A stretch of DNA of 64,000 nucleotides from Megalopta genalis (lineage: Eukaryota; Arthropoda; Insecta; Hymenoptera; Halictidae): contig NC_135013.1 of NCBI RefSeq assembly GCF_051020955.1, positions 31,061,302-31,125,301 on the forward strand, given 5' to 3'. The notes beneath the pieces are model-generated. The model saw nothing but the letters and a program-made list of their open reading frames with translations, was not told the origin of the DNA and ran no database searches. The position numbers and the translations under genes are program-made. How positions within the stretch are numbered: position 1 is the first letter of the stretch; every line of letters starts with the position of its first letter. Of the stretch, positions 44,401 to 54,886 are shown piece after piece.

Positions 44401-45900
44401 CTTCTCCATCCGAGATTCGCGCGAATGAAGAAAGATCTCGACATCTCCCGACGATCCGCTAATATTGTGATGTTTTTAGAGTTCTCGGGCATCGCTCGAT
44501 CACCCGAGTGTCTCATACATCAAGTCCAAATCGAAAGCTTCGAATGGATTCCGGGTGCCCACAGACGTTGACGCCGAACCAATCAAAGTGATCGGTTTCT
44601 CGCTCTAATTTTCAAATTCGTGGACAATGCGAAGACAAATATTTTCTGAGACGATTATAATGGCATATTATAATGGTATATCTATATAATCTGTTTTCTT
44701 AGCGATTTTTATCGTAATATAGAAAATAAATAAATGTACTAATATAAGTATAGTAATATAAATATAGCAAATAAATATAGTAATACGTGAATATAGTAAA
44801 TAAATAAATGTAGTAATGTAAATATAGAAAATAAATAAATATAGTAATATAAATATAGTAAATAAATATAGTAATATGAATATAGTAAATAAATATAGTA
44901 ATATGCATATAGTAAATAAATAAATAAATATAGTAATATAAATATAATAATGTAAATATAGTAAATAAATAAATATGGCAATATGAATATAGTAAATAAA
45001 TAAATATAGTAATGTGAATATAGTAAATAAACAAATATAGAAAATATAGTAAATATACTGACTATATAATTAGCAACACAATGACTCTTCTTCAAGAGTC
45101 GTTGCAATAAAGCTCACATTATAGCAAAAATTACGAGAAACGTAAATAAATTCGCTACAAATAAATTCATTCTCACGAAGCGGTCGGGCACTTGTAGAAC
45201 TCCATAAGTTGAGCGTGAAGTATCGCAGCCGCGTTAGGCGAACGTTTCTCCCGAAAAATAAGCGTGCACGATCTAATAAAGCGATCGGACGATGGCTAAT
45301 CTGCCGCCATGCAACGAACCATATCTGGGCTACCGTACGAGATCGTTGAAGAGTTTCAGGAGCGGCGAGGTTCCGAGATCGTTAAAAACGTTCGAAAGAA
45401 GGGTTTCTCGCGAATCCGTTTCACCCGGGTCCGCGCGGATCGACTGGTTACAGTCACGCGATTTCGTCCACGAAATAATAGTCGAACGTCACGAGACGTC
45501 TGGGCTCTGTCGCGGAAACGCGGCGGGCTCCTCTTCAAACTTTTCCCCAGTTAATGGGTTTAATCAACGAGTCGGCCCGAAACTCCCGAGTTAGAAACTG
45601 TCGGCTGGTAATTAAAGATAGGCCGCCAACGTTCTTTCTTCCTTCGGAGAGTGCCGCGTCAAGGCAGTGCCGCGGGAAAAGTGTTCGGAACGATCGAAGT
45701 TTACCTGCAATTTCAGGGTCCGCCGCCATGCGAGCATCTGATGCGCCTGTGCCCTCTGTCTCGCGCGCAGTGTCGCGATCACCGATTTCGCCTCCTCCAA
45801 CGAGGTCACTTCCGTCTCGACGTTGTCCTTGGAGGGCCCATCCGTCGTCCTCCCGTCGGCGACGGCCAACGGGCAGCTGTCCATCGACGTCTCGTCGAAG
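27434..45900 (-). CDS. C-terminal part of an unrecognised coiled-coil protein (four exons, 5' end not found)
   Basis: Four exons on the minus strand join in phase: 45900-45705, 32144-31837, 29568-29232 and 27610-27434 (stop TGA), encoding 338 residues. The first begins with one base of a split codon, so upstream exons must exist. About 65 residues from the start of this part a strongly helical coiled coil begins (segments SLEEAKSVIATLRARQ, LTREKAEQLRTLSSQLLLF, KQKEIEASLTQRESIIL), running across the 45.7/32.1-kb junction for about 105 residues. An acidic low-complexity stretch follows (SVEEDGDSENNQDPSEST), then a basic C-terminus (VTKPKDVKYKRINKAKSKS) ending in DQSYA. Donors and acceptors are good (CAG/GTAAAC, TTTCAG/GAGG, CAG/GTGAGA, TTCGCAG/GTCA). 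I do not recognise the protein; a cytoskeletal or scaffold role would be consistent with the coiled coil and basic tail, but that is inference. Introns are 13.6, 2.3 and 1.6 kb. The 45.7/32.1-kb link rests on phase and on continuity of the heptad-like pattern. Confidence 0.78.
27996..28886. mobile_element. M4 foldback element joined to M5-derived sequence
   Basis: 27996-28306 is an M4 left arm, loop and most of the right arm (GGGTGCCCTGTAATTAT; CCAATGAGAGGCGAGC; inverted near 28235). It passes directly into a minisatellite (28313-28770) and then M5-like sequence. The block ends in CTAGGACACCCTGTG near 28886, which could be the displaced M4 right terminus. Confidence 0.65.
28313..28770. repeat. 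About 31-bp minisatellite derived from M5 interior
   Basis: Roughly 14 imperfect units of CACGTGGCCTCCGAATTGCC plus TTCGAATCGTGT. The last unit leads into GTCGTGGCAAACAATTAGAAAT, which matches 13188-13215 of the M5 copy in NRF intron 2 (GAATCGTGGCAAAAAAATTA). Confidence 0.85.
29763..30300 (+). mobile_element. M3 piggyBac-like MITE with duplicated left end
   Basis: A full copy spans 30053-30300 (TTAACCCTTTGCGCTCGA to TCGAGTGCAAAGAGTTAA). Its left end and about 13 bp of flank (GCTTCGAAATTAACCC) are repeated at about 29753-29799, the two separated by about 240 bp of AT-only sequence. Slippage or replication-based expansion inside the AT tract is the likeliest cause. Confidence 0.78.
32250..32735. 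repeat. GC-rich satellite with repeated palindrome GCCGCGCGGC
   Basis: About 13 copies of the 10-bp palindrome GCCGCGCGGC, spaced 30-43 bp, organised into a higher-order unit of about 137 bp (four subunits) repeated more than three times. Subunit text is CATCGATCGGGCGT or GTGGTCGAT before the palindrome. It sits about 105 bp upstream of the acceptor of the coiled-coil exon at 32144. The Arg/Ala-rich open frames on both strands follow from the repeat. Confidence 0.9.
33840..34355 (+). repeat. Polypyrimidine tract, about 515 bp
   Basis: The plus strand is almost entirely C/T with TCTCTTGCTCTATTTT-like words; the only regular purine is G in TTGCTC. The coiled-coil gene is transcribed from the other strand, so its pre-mRNA would carry a polypurine run. 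Long frames on both strands are artefacts of the repeat. Confidence 0.92.
34998..35142. mobile_element. M1 MITE, short version
   Basis: From ACAGTAAATTCTCCCTAATTG to CAATTAGGCAGAATTTACTGTA: an inverted pair with inner arms AAAATTGGACGATTTGGGAGG and CCGAATCGTCCGTTTTCG. The centre is shorter than in the 59-60 kb copies. Confidence 0.75.
35121..35645. repeat. Tandem duplication of about 235 bp including M1 half-elements
   Basis: AATTAGGCAGAATTTACTGT followed by about 100 nearly identical bases occurs at 35121 and 35356. The second unit has an extra roughly 42-bp segment (around 35459-35501) before the shared CTGAAAAAAATAAGCTCGCG. Confidence 0.85.
36800..37180. repeat. AT-only low-complexity tract
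   Basis: TATTATATTATTATAT and ATACTATT words to about 36985, then less regular AT-rich sequence. Located in the 13.6-kb intron. Confidence 0.88.
38260..38465. repeat. AT-rich tract with an (AT)n run
   Basis: Contains an uninterrupted (AT)n run of about 40 bp near 38390-38430. Directly followed by the 41-bp minisatellite. Confidence 0.88.
38465..38635. repeat. About 41-bp minisatellite, four units
   Basis: GGATTATTCGAATAAATGGA followed by (G/A)A(A)ATAAAGAATTAA repeated four times with small changes. Confidence 0.8.
39910..40597 (-). mobile_element. Decayed mariner element, internally deleted
   Basis: The right edge (40566-40597) is a mariner-type terminal repeat, reading TTGGGTTGGCAATTAAGT on the minus strand next to a TA. 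The left edge keeps only the inner bases of the matching repeat (39910-39923, ATAATTGCCGATTT). Between them lie the C-terminal third of a transposase and an AT-only tract (40430-40565) where the N-terminal two thirds should be. The element is non-autonomous and lies in the largest intron of the coiled-coil gene. Confidence 0.85.
39966..40328 (-). pseudogene. Mariner transposase fragment (C-terminal third)
   Basis: A 120-residue open frame contains QQDNARPH and HPPYSPDLAPSDYHLF, the last two acidic positions of the DD34D catalytic triad, with 34 residues between them. Mariner transposases are about 345 aa, so the helix-turn-helix region and first catalytic Asp are missing. The frame continues to the normal C-terminus (stop at 39966-39968). 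It cannot encode an active transposase. Confidence 0.9.
41937..42190. mobile_element. M4 foldback element, diverged
   Basis: Starts CAGGGTGTCCTATAAT and carries the family segments GTAACTTTTTCCTCGGCGAAAATGC and ACCAATCAGAGGCGAGC. The right arm is degraded after about 42150. It lies between candidate exons of the minus-strand gene. Confidence 0.7.
44091..44300. mobile_element. M4 element, left arm plus partial loop
   Basis: It begins with a short palindrome AACACCCTACACAGGGTGTT, as though two family termini abut. The rest matches the M4 left arm (CAACTTTTTCCTCAGCGAAA, CCAATGAGAGGCGAGA). The right arm is missing. Confidence 0.65.
44700..45065. repeat. AAATATAGTAATAT minisatellite
   Basis: Interleaved units ATATAGTAAATAAATAAAT and ATAGTAATATAA for about 360 bp. 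On the minus strand it reads through as Ile/Tyr-rich frames, which are not genes. Confidence 0.88.
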
Positions 45901-46829
45901 CTGCGAACAGAAACGCCGGGATCGTTCGTTAACTTTCTCGTGCGACTCGGATGAACGAAATCGACAATAAATAAATAAATAACAAACGCGACACGCGGAG
46001 CCGCTCGCGTTTCACGAGTACGAGCGAACGAACCTCGAGGGCCGTGACTTTCCTCGAAGACGAAAATGCCGGAGGAGTTGCGATCCCGTATAATTTCCAT
46101 CGGAGCCGTGCGCGCATTGTTTTCCAACAACGTTTTGCTTTCGGATAAACGGCGTTTCAGGGGAGATCGCTGATTAGAATATTTGTGCGTAAAATTCCGC
46201 TCCGGCATTAACGCGCGCGCTTATTTACCCCCCTTGGTATACAAGGACGAGTTGCGCTCGTCGTTCATTTCATGTGCCACCAAAGCCTCTGACGAGTCCG
46301 ACTCGTCATGGGCTGTTTCCGGCGGACGCCGTGCGGTGTATTATTAGATCGCTCGGTTGCTTCGCTCGTGCGTCGATTCTGGTTTTGTTTACAATGCTCG
46401 CAATGCCCCACCCTTCCACCATCTTCTCGGTAATGCAAATTTCAAGATAAAACAGTCTCTTCCTCGGCTTGCACGTAATTGTTTAGTTGAGCCAAATTGT
46501 ATTTATCGGACGCATCGAATTCTGCTTTACTTGTATGCCAAAGGGTTAAATCGGGAATTTTAACTCTCGCGTCGAAATTGTGTTATCAATAAAATTCATC
46601 CTATTTATATTATCGATGAAGTATATCATAAGTGCGCTATTAAAAGAGTGCGTCGTAATCGCATCATTAACACTTTGACCGCCGCGTCACTGATTAAGAT
46701 TCGATTTTCAAAAATTAATTTCCACGCTGCTGCGTGATTATTTCGCAATTTCATTGAGATTCGCGAAGAGGTAAGAATGTCGATGTACAGTACTTTCCAA
46801 GCTGAGCGCCAATTGGCGAGAATTTCACT

Positions 46830-47054
46830 GTACAGTAATGTCTCTCTAACTGACTGGGTCAGATTGTCCACAAAAATGGAGAATTTGGGAAGAGGAGACA
46901 CGATTTTTCGAGCCCTGCAGCTCGTTTTTATGGTTGTTGACAATTCGTAACTATGAGAACGAACCGCAAGGCTCGAATAATCGTATCTCCTCTCTTCCCG
47001 AATCGTCCACTTTTGTGGATAATCCAAAGCGTCAATTAGAGAGACATTACTGTA
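46830..47054. mobile_element. M1 MITE, full length
   Basis: TACAGTAATGTCTCTCTAA to TAGAGAGACATTACTGTA, a near-palindromic element of about 225 bp with TA at both ends. The arms carry ACAAAAATGGAGAATTTGGGA and CCCGAATCGTCCACTTTTGT. Tc1/mariner-type MITE by terminus and target. Confidence 0.85.
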
Positions 47055-47149
47055 ATAGGCGTTCAGTGTCAATCGGCCATTTTTTCTGTTATCAGTAGGT
47101 GCAACGTTTGACTCCAAGTTATGGGAGAGCATTTTGAGACATAGCACAA

Positions 47150-47412
47150 CAATTTTTTGTTTTTGTACGAATTGTCAACAATTATAAAAACCGCAAGCAA
47201 TTTAAAAAAGCCGCAAGGCTCGTATAATCGTATCTCCTCTCTTCCCGAATTGTCCATTTTTGTGGACAATCTGAGCGTGCACAAAAATGGGCAATTTGGG
47301 AACAGGAAATAACCATAAAAATAATATTTACCCAAATGATCGTATCTCCTCTTCCCAAATTTTCCACTTTTGCGCGCAATCTGAGCGCAAATCAGACAGA
47401 ATTCACTGTACA
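47150..47412. mobile_element. Rearranged M1 MITEs
   Basis: Half elements in mixed order: a right half ending near 47276 (CCCGAATTGTCCATTTTTGTG), then a second left arm (CACAAAAATGGGCAATTTGGGA) and right arm ending CAGAATTCACTGTA at 47412. Looks like one M1 copy inserted into or recombined with another. Confidence 0.65.
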
Positions 47413-47682
47413 CCTTCGCTCAGCGATTTTAATTTAATCGAATGCAATATTTTACTCTGATGAAATTTTTGGCGCTTTGGTATTAATATTAGTAACATGC
47501 CAGAACACCTGAAGTTCGAGAGCGCGCTCTCTTCGAGTTTGCCCATGAAAACAGAAATTTCCATGAACATCCACCAGGTTCTGCTCGTTGTCGCATAAGT
47601 TGAACACGGTTCTAACGGTTCTCACGGTCGTTATTAAAAGCAATCCTTTTACGAAACACGAGGAAACTTCGTCAAATAACCG

Positions 47683-47715
<33 letters not shown>

Positions 47716-49630
47716 TCAAACACACGAGCAGGCGCGGAGTTTACCTACCGCGCGAAACCATGGATTTTAATACACTTATGGCAGAGGACAGCGCGCTGAA
47801 AAATACCGCTTCGCAGCGCGCGCGCCTTACGTTTGCCCAGAAGTTTTATTTCCCTGCATATTCCGCCGTGGAAATTCATCCTGGTGCAGCATAAAAAGAG
47901 AAAGAAAAAACGCGAAACGAAAAGCCGGGTTGTTATTGTTATAAAATATTCGTATCCATCTCGCGATAACAGGTTACGGTTCGGCTCGCACGAGGATCGA
48001 TATCGCGCGTCGGATCGATCGTTCGTCGCGGCGAAGCGGTTCGCTGGCACGGCGCGCGTGCATCGCAGCGAAAAGCTCGCGTCGTTTCGGTTCAATAATG
48101 CAATACGTACGTACGTAAACACGCGATCCCGTCCGCGTGCCAGCTGTACACGCGGAATCGGTCCGCGCGAAACCGCGGACCGCCGTAAAAGTGAAGCATG
48201 TCCGTCGGAAAGGGCGGCGACGAAGCTGGAAAAGCATTCTTTATTCTCCGCCGGCGTTACGGAGGATATCCTCGACGTCGGCTTGGCTCGGTAAAAACCG
48301 GGGAAACGAGACAAAAACAAGCGGGGAGTAAGAAGACGCGCAGGATCGTGGAAACGCAGCTTCCTCCGGGCGATCTTTGACCGAGCGCTGCCCGCTGAAA
48401 GGCGAGCTCTCTCCACGATGCCAAGTCTACGCTGGCCTCGATCTACATGGGATGGAACGTCGAAAGCTCGTTTCACAGCGAACGAGCCGCAGTAAAGAAC
48501 CGCAGGACGCGTAACGAGTCGAAAAAGCGCGGACTTAAATCTAATTCTCGACCCCCGCCGGAGGTCCGCGAAGCTGTGCTCGCTCGACCGCGAGGGGCCG
48601 ACTCCTTCGGCGGTTCGCGGATTACTACTTCGCTTGAGACTGGATTTCAACCCCTTGGAAAACGCCCCCGTTCTCGAATCCTTCTCCATGCAACACGGGA
48701 AAATCTGTCGGCTTTCCGGCAGAGCTACCTTTCCGAAATTGACGCGCTTCCACCGACTGTGATGTGCAGTCGAACCTGTTTTCTCTGCGGTCTTTTTCAC
48801 GCGATTCTTTACCGCGGTCCCTATCTACCGCACGAAAACGGGCTCCATCGTACTCGTGCAGCGCGCAAAAAGATCGCGCAAAACGAATCGCATAGGAAAG
48901 ACAGCAGAAAAACAGGTCCGACTGTATTTTGACTATTCGCGCTACGACGTCGCTGATACGCGGCGACGATAAATTATTATTCCTCGAGGTAATCGTGCAA
49001 GTAATACGTAAATAAAGACACGGAATCTTTAATTTATCGATTCTTGCAAGATTTCGCAGCGTTACAAGGATTTTTCTTTTCGTCGATTCAACTTTGTACA
49101 GGAGAGAATCACGATTTCGGGAAAATTTGCTTCGATTTGCTGGTGTCGGAAAAATCGTCCGATCGCTAAGGGTTGATGACGGTACAAATTAGATTAGATC
49201 TTGTTAGGCAGCGTTAAAGAGCGAGCTTGCCGACGCGGACACGCGAGGTCTGAAAGAGGGCAACGGTATTTTGACCCTTTGAAAACGGGACATTCGAGCC
49301 TCGTTTTACGTGAAATAAGGAAAACACTGTCGGCTTTGTTGCAGTTACTTTTCTTTATACAGGATGCCCGAAAAATGTTTCAACAACATTTCTGAGAGAA
49401 ATTACCGTAATTGGAGTCGTCTCTTCGAGCACCTCTTCGTCTCTAATTATTTCCCCGATGGATCGAGACGATTTTTGTTTTTTACGTGTTCTCGTTTACT
49501 CTGATTCCTTGATTTCGATAACAAAAGTATCAAAATTTGCTTCGATTCGGAAGAAATGAATGACACTACGTAGTACACTGTAGATGAAATCTTCGCCGCG
49601 AGCCTAACTCGTTACTATAGCGCAAAGGTT

Positions 49631-50068
49631 TAACGCTAAGTTTACAGCGCATAAAAAACAGCTGTTTTATCCTGATTTTGAACAGGCGTTATTGTAACAT
49701 TTGTCGCAAGTATAAATTGAATAAACAACTCCTAAATGTATCTTGACGATACGAACAATCGTAAATTTTAACCCTTTGCACTCGAGTGGCGACTCTGAGG
49801 CGTCACCGAAATTGTTATATCACGTTCCAAGATGATTTATATATTATCAAAGCATAGATTTAAGAAATCTATATTAAAAGTGTAACTGCATTATATGAGT
49901 CACAAAACTCAATTTCACGTGCATAAAATATACACTTCGTCCTACAAAAAGGAAATACTATAAGTCGGAAAAATTATTTTAGATTTACAGTTAAAATGGC
50001 TTCGAGAGTTCAAAGGATTAAAAAATTAGCGACCCGCCATTTTCACGGGTTCCGTAAATCTAGTGTTA
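49631..50068 (+). mobile_element. M2 element interrupted by an M3 (TTAA-type) element
   Basis: The M2 left end (ACGCTAAGTTTACAG) begins at 49633 and the right end (CCGTAAATCTAGTGTT) finishes at 50068. The internal sequence stops at a TTAA and resumes after 50021 with AAAATTAGCGACCCG, exactly where an uninterrupted copy (8.47 kb) has GTAAATTAAAAAATTAGC. The insertion is the M3 element at 49768-50021. Confidence 0.85.
49768..50021 (+). mobile_element. M3 piggyBac-like MITE nested in M2
   Basis: It is bounded by TTAA on both sides and starts CCCTTTGCACTCGAG; the right end reads TTCAAAGGA. TTAA target duplication plus CCC termini are typical of piggyBac-derived MITEs. About 250 bp, no coding capacity. 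Confidence 0.8.
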
Positions 50069-51243
50069 ACAAGATCGAAACTCCGGTACAATAAATTTCA
50101 CGCGTTTTCAATCCAATTATTACGATATAAGGTTAATTTCTTGACACGTACAGTCGACTCTCTATGGACTCTAAAAGCGCAATAAAAAGGAAACAGCTAA
50201 TTTTTTTCACGATACTTTCGCGGGTTACCGAACTCGGCGACGATCACAGGTTAAATAAAATGAAAGGAAATAAAGATGATAAAATAATAAAATAAATTTA
50301 ACCTGAATTTTAATGTAAACTGAAAAGCAAAGGTGACATTTTCGGGGATACGGATCACAGTGCAGAGATGATCGGAGCGTATCGGAGCTCCCAAGAGCCG
50401 CACCCCTTCGTGACAAGAGAGCGGAACCGCGAAAGTGCCGCAAATTTTCGCGATCTCCAACTTCCGTCCGACTTCGTGGATCGCAGCTCGCGAGAATTTT
50501 CGGTTGCTCGAGCTTTTTGTCGGCCCCTCCGCGGACCCTAGGCGAGTCGGACAGTCGTGATTTACGCTCTGCTCGCCCTCGCGGAGAAGTATTATCGTCG
50601 AGAAGGAGATCGGGATCGAAACGGGCAGATTGGAGGGGGTGGGAAGCGATTTATTAACTCGAGCTTGTTCTCGCACTTCCGGTGTCCGGCGCGCCTCCCT
50701 AGATATTTCGCGCGACATTAATTGGCCCGGTCCGGCGCCGTATTTTATCACCGACCCGACCGCGATTCATCGTCGCGGGCACCGCCGTGCCCTCCCGACC
50801 TTAATATTCCCCCCGGTGGAAATTTAAATGAAGCGTATCAAATGTTCGTCCGCGGCGCGCGTGCACTTTATGCGCCTATTTATAGGCGAGATTTACGCTG
50901 GCCGCGCGATCTCCGCTCGCCTGCGGAATCGATAACGCCGCGGCCGGGGCCCGGCCGCGGCACGGAATCACGGTTTTCGGCTACGGGATAACATTTCATT
51001 TACAATTTCTGTCCCCGATTTGCATAACGCAGCCGGCGTGCCGCGGTATTTATGGAGACCCGCCGGTTTTTCTGCACGCGAGATACCGACCTCTCCACCC
51101 CTTGTCGTGTCCTCCGCGAAAGCCGCCCCGCCCCGTCCGCTAATTAAGTCGAAATAAATAATGCATGAGTCACCTCCGGAGAAAGAGAGGCGTGCGCGCG
51201 AAGAGAGAGGAAGAGAGAGGGGGAGAGGGAGAGAATAGCCTAC

Positions 51244-51418
51244 CCCGTTCCGTTTGATGTTTCCTTTTCCGGTCGACGATCGATTCGCTTCTCCAGACTG
51301 CCGAGACCGTTTTGCACGCGCGACCGACGGGTGCCCTCCGCGTCGACGACCATATCGAAACCGCCCCCGCGAGCGAAACGAGCCCCGCTTTCCTCGCGGA
51401 ACACCCTGTTTCCATAGA
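51244..51418 (-). other. Candidate upstream exon of the coiled-coil gene
   Basis: An open stretch on the minus strand ends at a GT donor (GG/GTAGGC) in phase 2, which is what the exon starting at 45900 needs. The reading frame (MVVDAEGTRRSRVQ, LGSLEKRIDRRPEKE) has a balanced charged composition. The acceptor is unclear: AG at 51419-51420 would require a phase-1 upstream exon. A second frame is also open here, so coding status is unproven. RNA evidence would decide. Confidence 0.28.
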
Positions 51419-51890
51419 CTTGCGCGACGACCGTAGCCGAGAAATATCGAGACAAGTGCCAGCTGGTCTCGTTTGTTTGTTCCGACGGGGTTGGCGAGAC
51501 GCGACACCGTTCGTTCGGTTTGCCACTCGATTTATCGAGAGCAGGGTCGCCGCGCGGTAAACGATACAGTGCCGCGCTTCGGGCGCGTTCTAGCGCGACG
51601 AAATTCGAGAACCCTCGTGCGAACGGCTCGTTCGCGAGGCCGTCCGTCGATGCCGGGCGACGGGAACAGTTTCTAATTATCCGACGCAGCGGCCGAGCCG
51701 TTGCAGATCGATGCCCGGAGCCGGACCTCGCTCTCTCGTCGCGGCCCTTTGTTTTAATCAACCGATATCCGATCCGCGCCTCGTTATCATCTTGCACGGC
51801 GCGGTGTCGCGCGATCCGCTTTCCCTGCAGGCCGCGCGACGCGTTTGACAGGAACGAGGGCGCTTCGCGAACGGGTCTGATTTTCGGGGT

Positions 51891-52255
51891 ATTTTGCGAT
51901 TTGATATTCGAATAATGAGCTCGTCGTGTTGCAGGTTTATTGATCAGTTGGATGTGTTCGACGAGTATACTCGTCGTGGAGAAATGGCAGTGACATGCTC
52001 GTCGCGCGTAAAAAGTAGCAACCATTAGCTATTTACAGCAATGTCTCCCTAACTGACGCTCAGATTGTGTAGAAAAATGGACAATTATTTTGCGATTTGA
52101 TATTCGAATAATGAGCTCGTCGTGTTGCAGGTTTATTAATCAGTTGGATGTGTTCGACGAGTATACTCGTCGTGGAGAAACGGCAGTGACATGCTCGTCG
52201 CGCGTAAAAAGTAGCGACCATTGGCTATTTTCAGTAATGTCTCCTTAACTGATGC
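51891..52255. repeat. 195-bp direct duplication carrying an M1 end
   Basis: ATTTTGCGATTTGATATTCG starts at 51891 and 52086. The units are almost identical and each ends in an M1 terminus (CAGCAATGTCTCCCTAACTG / CAGTAATGTCTCCTTAACTG). The first junction falls in M1 sequence (ATGGACAATT). Confidence 0.87.
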
Positions 52256-52560
52256 TATATCGCTATATCGATCTATAGAATGCGAGAAGATTATGCGATC
52301 GACTATCGTAAACAGAATCTTTGTGAATCATGTTTCTAATCCTATACGACGAAATCAGATCTTTTTTTATAACTTTCGCGGATTTTGGTATGGCAGTTGA
52401 TGAACGGCTTCAGCTTGTACTCGGATCAATTCGATCGAATTGGAAATAATAATATATATAATAAATAATAATAATATAGAAATAATAATATAGAAATAAT
52501 AATATATATATAATAATAGAAATAATAATATATATAATAATATGGAATAAACGTCGCATA

Positions 52561-52760
52561 AACAAATCCAGCGCATTAATAACCAATTCAAACTATCAAC
52601 TATTTGAATCGGAAGCGAACAACGTCCATCTCAAAGAAATAGGTTAAAAAACCGAGTATAAACAAATCTAGCGCATTAATAACCAATTCAAACTGTCAAC
52701 TATTTGAACCGGATGCGAACAACGACCATCTCGAAGAAATAGGTTAAAAAACCGAGCACA
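52561..52760. repeat. 100-bp tandem duplication
   Basis: Two units at 52561 and 52661 (AACAAATC.AGCGCATTAAT ... AGGTTAAAAAACCGAG), differing at a handful of sites. Confidence 0.9.
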
Positions 52761-54687
52761 TAAAAATCGACGATTATCCAGCGAAATCCGCTGATCCAGC
52801 GGAACGTCCGCGACGGAAATCGCGAAGAACGTTCATCCGGCAGGGGCGAGAAAGTGCAAATATAGCAGCTCCATAAATCATTTCATCAAAATTTACATTC
52901 GCCCGTGAATAATACGGTGGCCTAATAATAAGCTCGCGCGACGAACGCCGGTTCCAAGGCAGAGAATAGTTGGTCGGGCGGCGAGCGCACCCGTTCCACA
53001 TGCGCGCCCTCGAAAGTGACTCCGGTATTCTCACCCCGTTGCATTATTCACCGGCGGAATAATGAAAACATTGATCCGATCGCGCGAAAAATATCCAACG
53101 GGGAAATATCCAGCGACGGCGTTAATCGTTCCCGGTGTTCCCGCGGCGACTGACGCAACGACTCGCGCGAGCCGCCCCGGAAGAACGCGCATCGATTCGT
53201 CCCGTCGTTCCGTCCACGGAACGGAACCGTTCCGTTCTCTGGCCGGTTCGCAAAGCCCGACGATTTCAAAGGCACGCATATTCGAGCGATCAGCGACGTC
53301 CAGCGAAACGAATAACGACGACGCCGGTAAACAACGGCGAGCCGCGCGGGGGACGGGAAACGAAACGCGCACAAAATGACACGATAATCAACATCGGGTC
53401 CGCGTTAGCCGGTTCGTTACTTAGGCCCCTTCTATCCGCGGCCGATAGAAACGCCGTTCTGCGCGTCTGCCAGGAACCTCTATGAAACGGTCTCTTCCAA
53501 TCCCATTACCGAAACTGCGCGTCGAGGAGACCCGCGGCCCATCGATCCGCCACTTCCCCATATATCATGAAACGGTATTTTCCATATATCCCCAGCGAAA
53601 TAGGCGACGCTCTATCTCCGTGTACAAACGAAACGGGAACCGTTCTCTCCCCATCCCTCTTCGGCGTGTCACGTCCCGCGGTCCGCGGGTCCTTCGGTTT
53701 TATTAGGACGGTCCGTATTTCCGGCCCCGCGGGCACTTCGCGCGGCCCACGGTTCACCGCCGGGCCATTAACGGCGAGTGCCCCGGAACCGAGCAAACAA
53801 AGTCGTTCCTCAGTTGCCCGACCTACGACCCCATAATTCCAGTCGACAGCGTGTCCCAGCGGCGGTCGTTTGGGCCGCGCCATCCTGCGCGTTTCCGCAG
53901 CGTTCCGCCGCGGCCGCCAGTCATCCATTGCGACCCGACCCGCCGCCAGAAATCCCTCTCGATCATCCCTGCTGACAGCGCCGAGTCAGTGTTTCTTGCG
54001 AGCCGGCCCGCGCCCGGTGCATCGCTGGATCCGTGTGCAGCAGGCTGCACGGCTCGTTAGCGCGCCGAATGCACCGGTTCCAGCGAAACGACGCGTCGCG
54101 TCGCATCGCGCCGCGTTTCCGTCGGCATACGGGCATATCGCAGTTCACAGCGCCGAGCCGCGTTGCAACCGGCTACGGGAACGCCAGCAATGTCCCATGC
54201 GAAATTGCGCTCGGTTACTGTCAAAGAGCCAACCCGCAGCAAACCGTACAGGGCTAACCGAACCCCTCCGAACTCTCCGTCACCTGGGATTTCCTAGATA
54301 ACGGCCAACGGACTCGGTTAGCCACCCCTCGCGCGAGTCCGTTTCTACCGGTTGCACCCGGGGAAAGTCAGTTAATGATTCACCGGCGGGGACAGCGAAT
54401 AGAATTATGTTCCGTCGACAAGATTATGCTTGGTTCGGCGAACGGTGCACGCGGTGGCGCGGCGGCGGCGGCGGCGTGTCCTTTGATGCGAATTATGGCG
54501 GAGTTGCAGATAATAATCGGGGCGCAAGATGGGATACTTGGGGATGATGACGTCATTGTATCTGTCAGAATCAGGATATTTAGTCGTTGTTTACGATTGG
54601 GGCGACGTGGAAGTAGCCGGAACGCGAAGCTGAAGATGCGACGACGCTTGTCGAAGAAAATTTTGGAGGGGAGGATTTCACAATCTA

Positions 54688-54886
54688 TCCTGTATTTTCT
54701 TCTTAGCTGCCCTCTTCACCCTCCTTTTCTTTACTTCTTCTATTTTTCTTTTTCTACACATTTTTTTTTATATCTGTCCTTATTTCCTGTATTTTCTCCT
54801 TAGCTGCCCTCTTCACCCTCCTTTTCTTTACTTCTTCTATTTTTCTTTCTCTCCACATTTTTTTTATATCTGTCCTTATTTCCACT
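54688..54886. repeat. 97-bp pyrimidine-rich tandem duplication
   Basis: TCCTGTATTTTCT begins at 54688 and 54785; the units share CTTAGCTGCCCTCTTCACCC and TATATCTGTCCTTATTTC. Confidence 0.9.

Larger units (their letters stand above)
32736..45704. other. Large intron of the coiled-coil gene (upper part)
   Basis: No exon could be supported. It holds the polypyrimidine tract, the 35-kb duplication, AT tracts, the mariner remnant and two M4 elements, all listed separately. GC-rich blocks at 36.0-36.6, 38.8-39.6, 41.0-41.9 and 42.7-43.4 kb carry chance-looking open frames on both strands. Confidence 0.55.

Noticed and set aside
44699..45107. Ile/Tyr-rich minus frames resembling a membrane protein
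   Set aside because: They are translations of an AAATATAGTA minisatellite.
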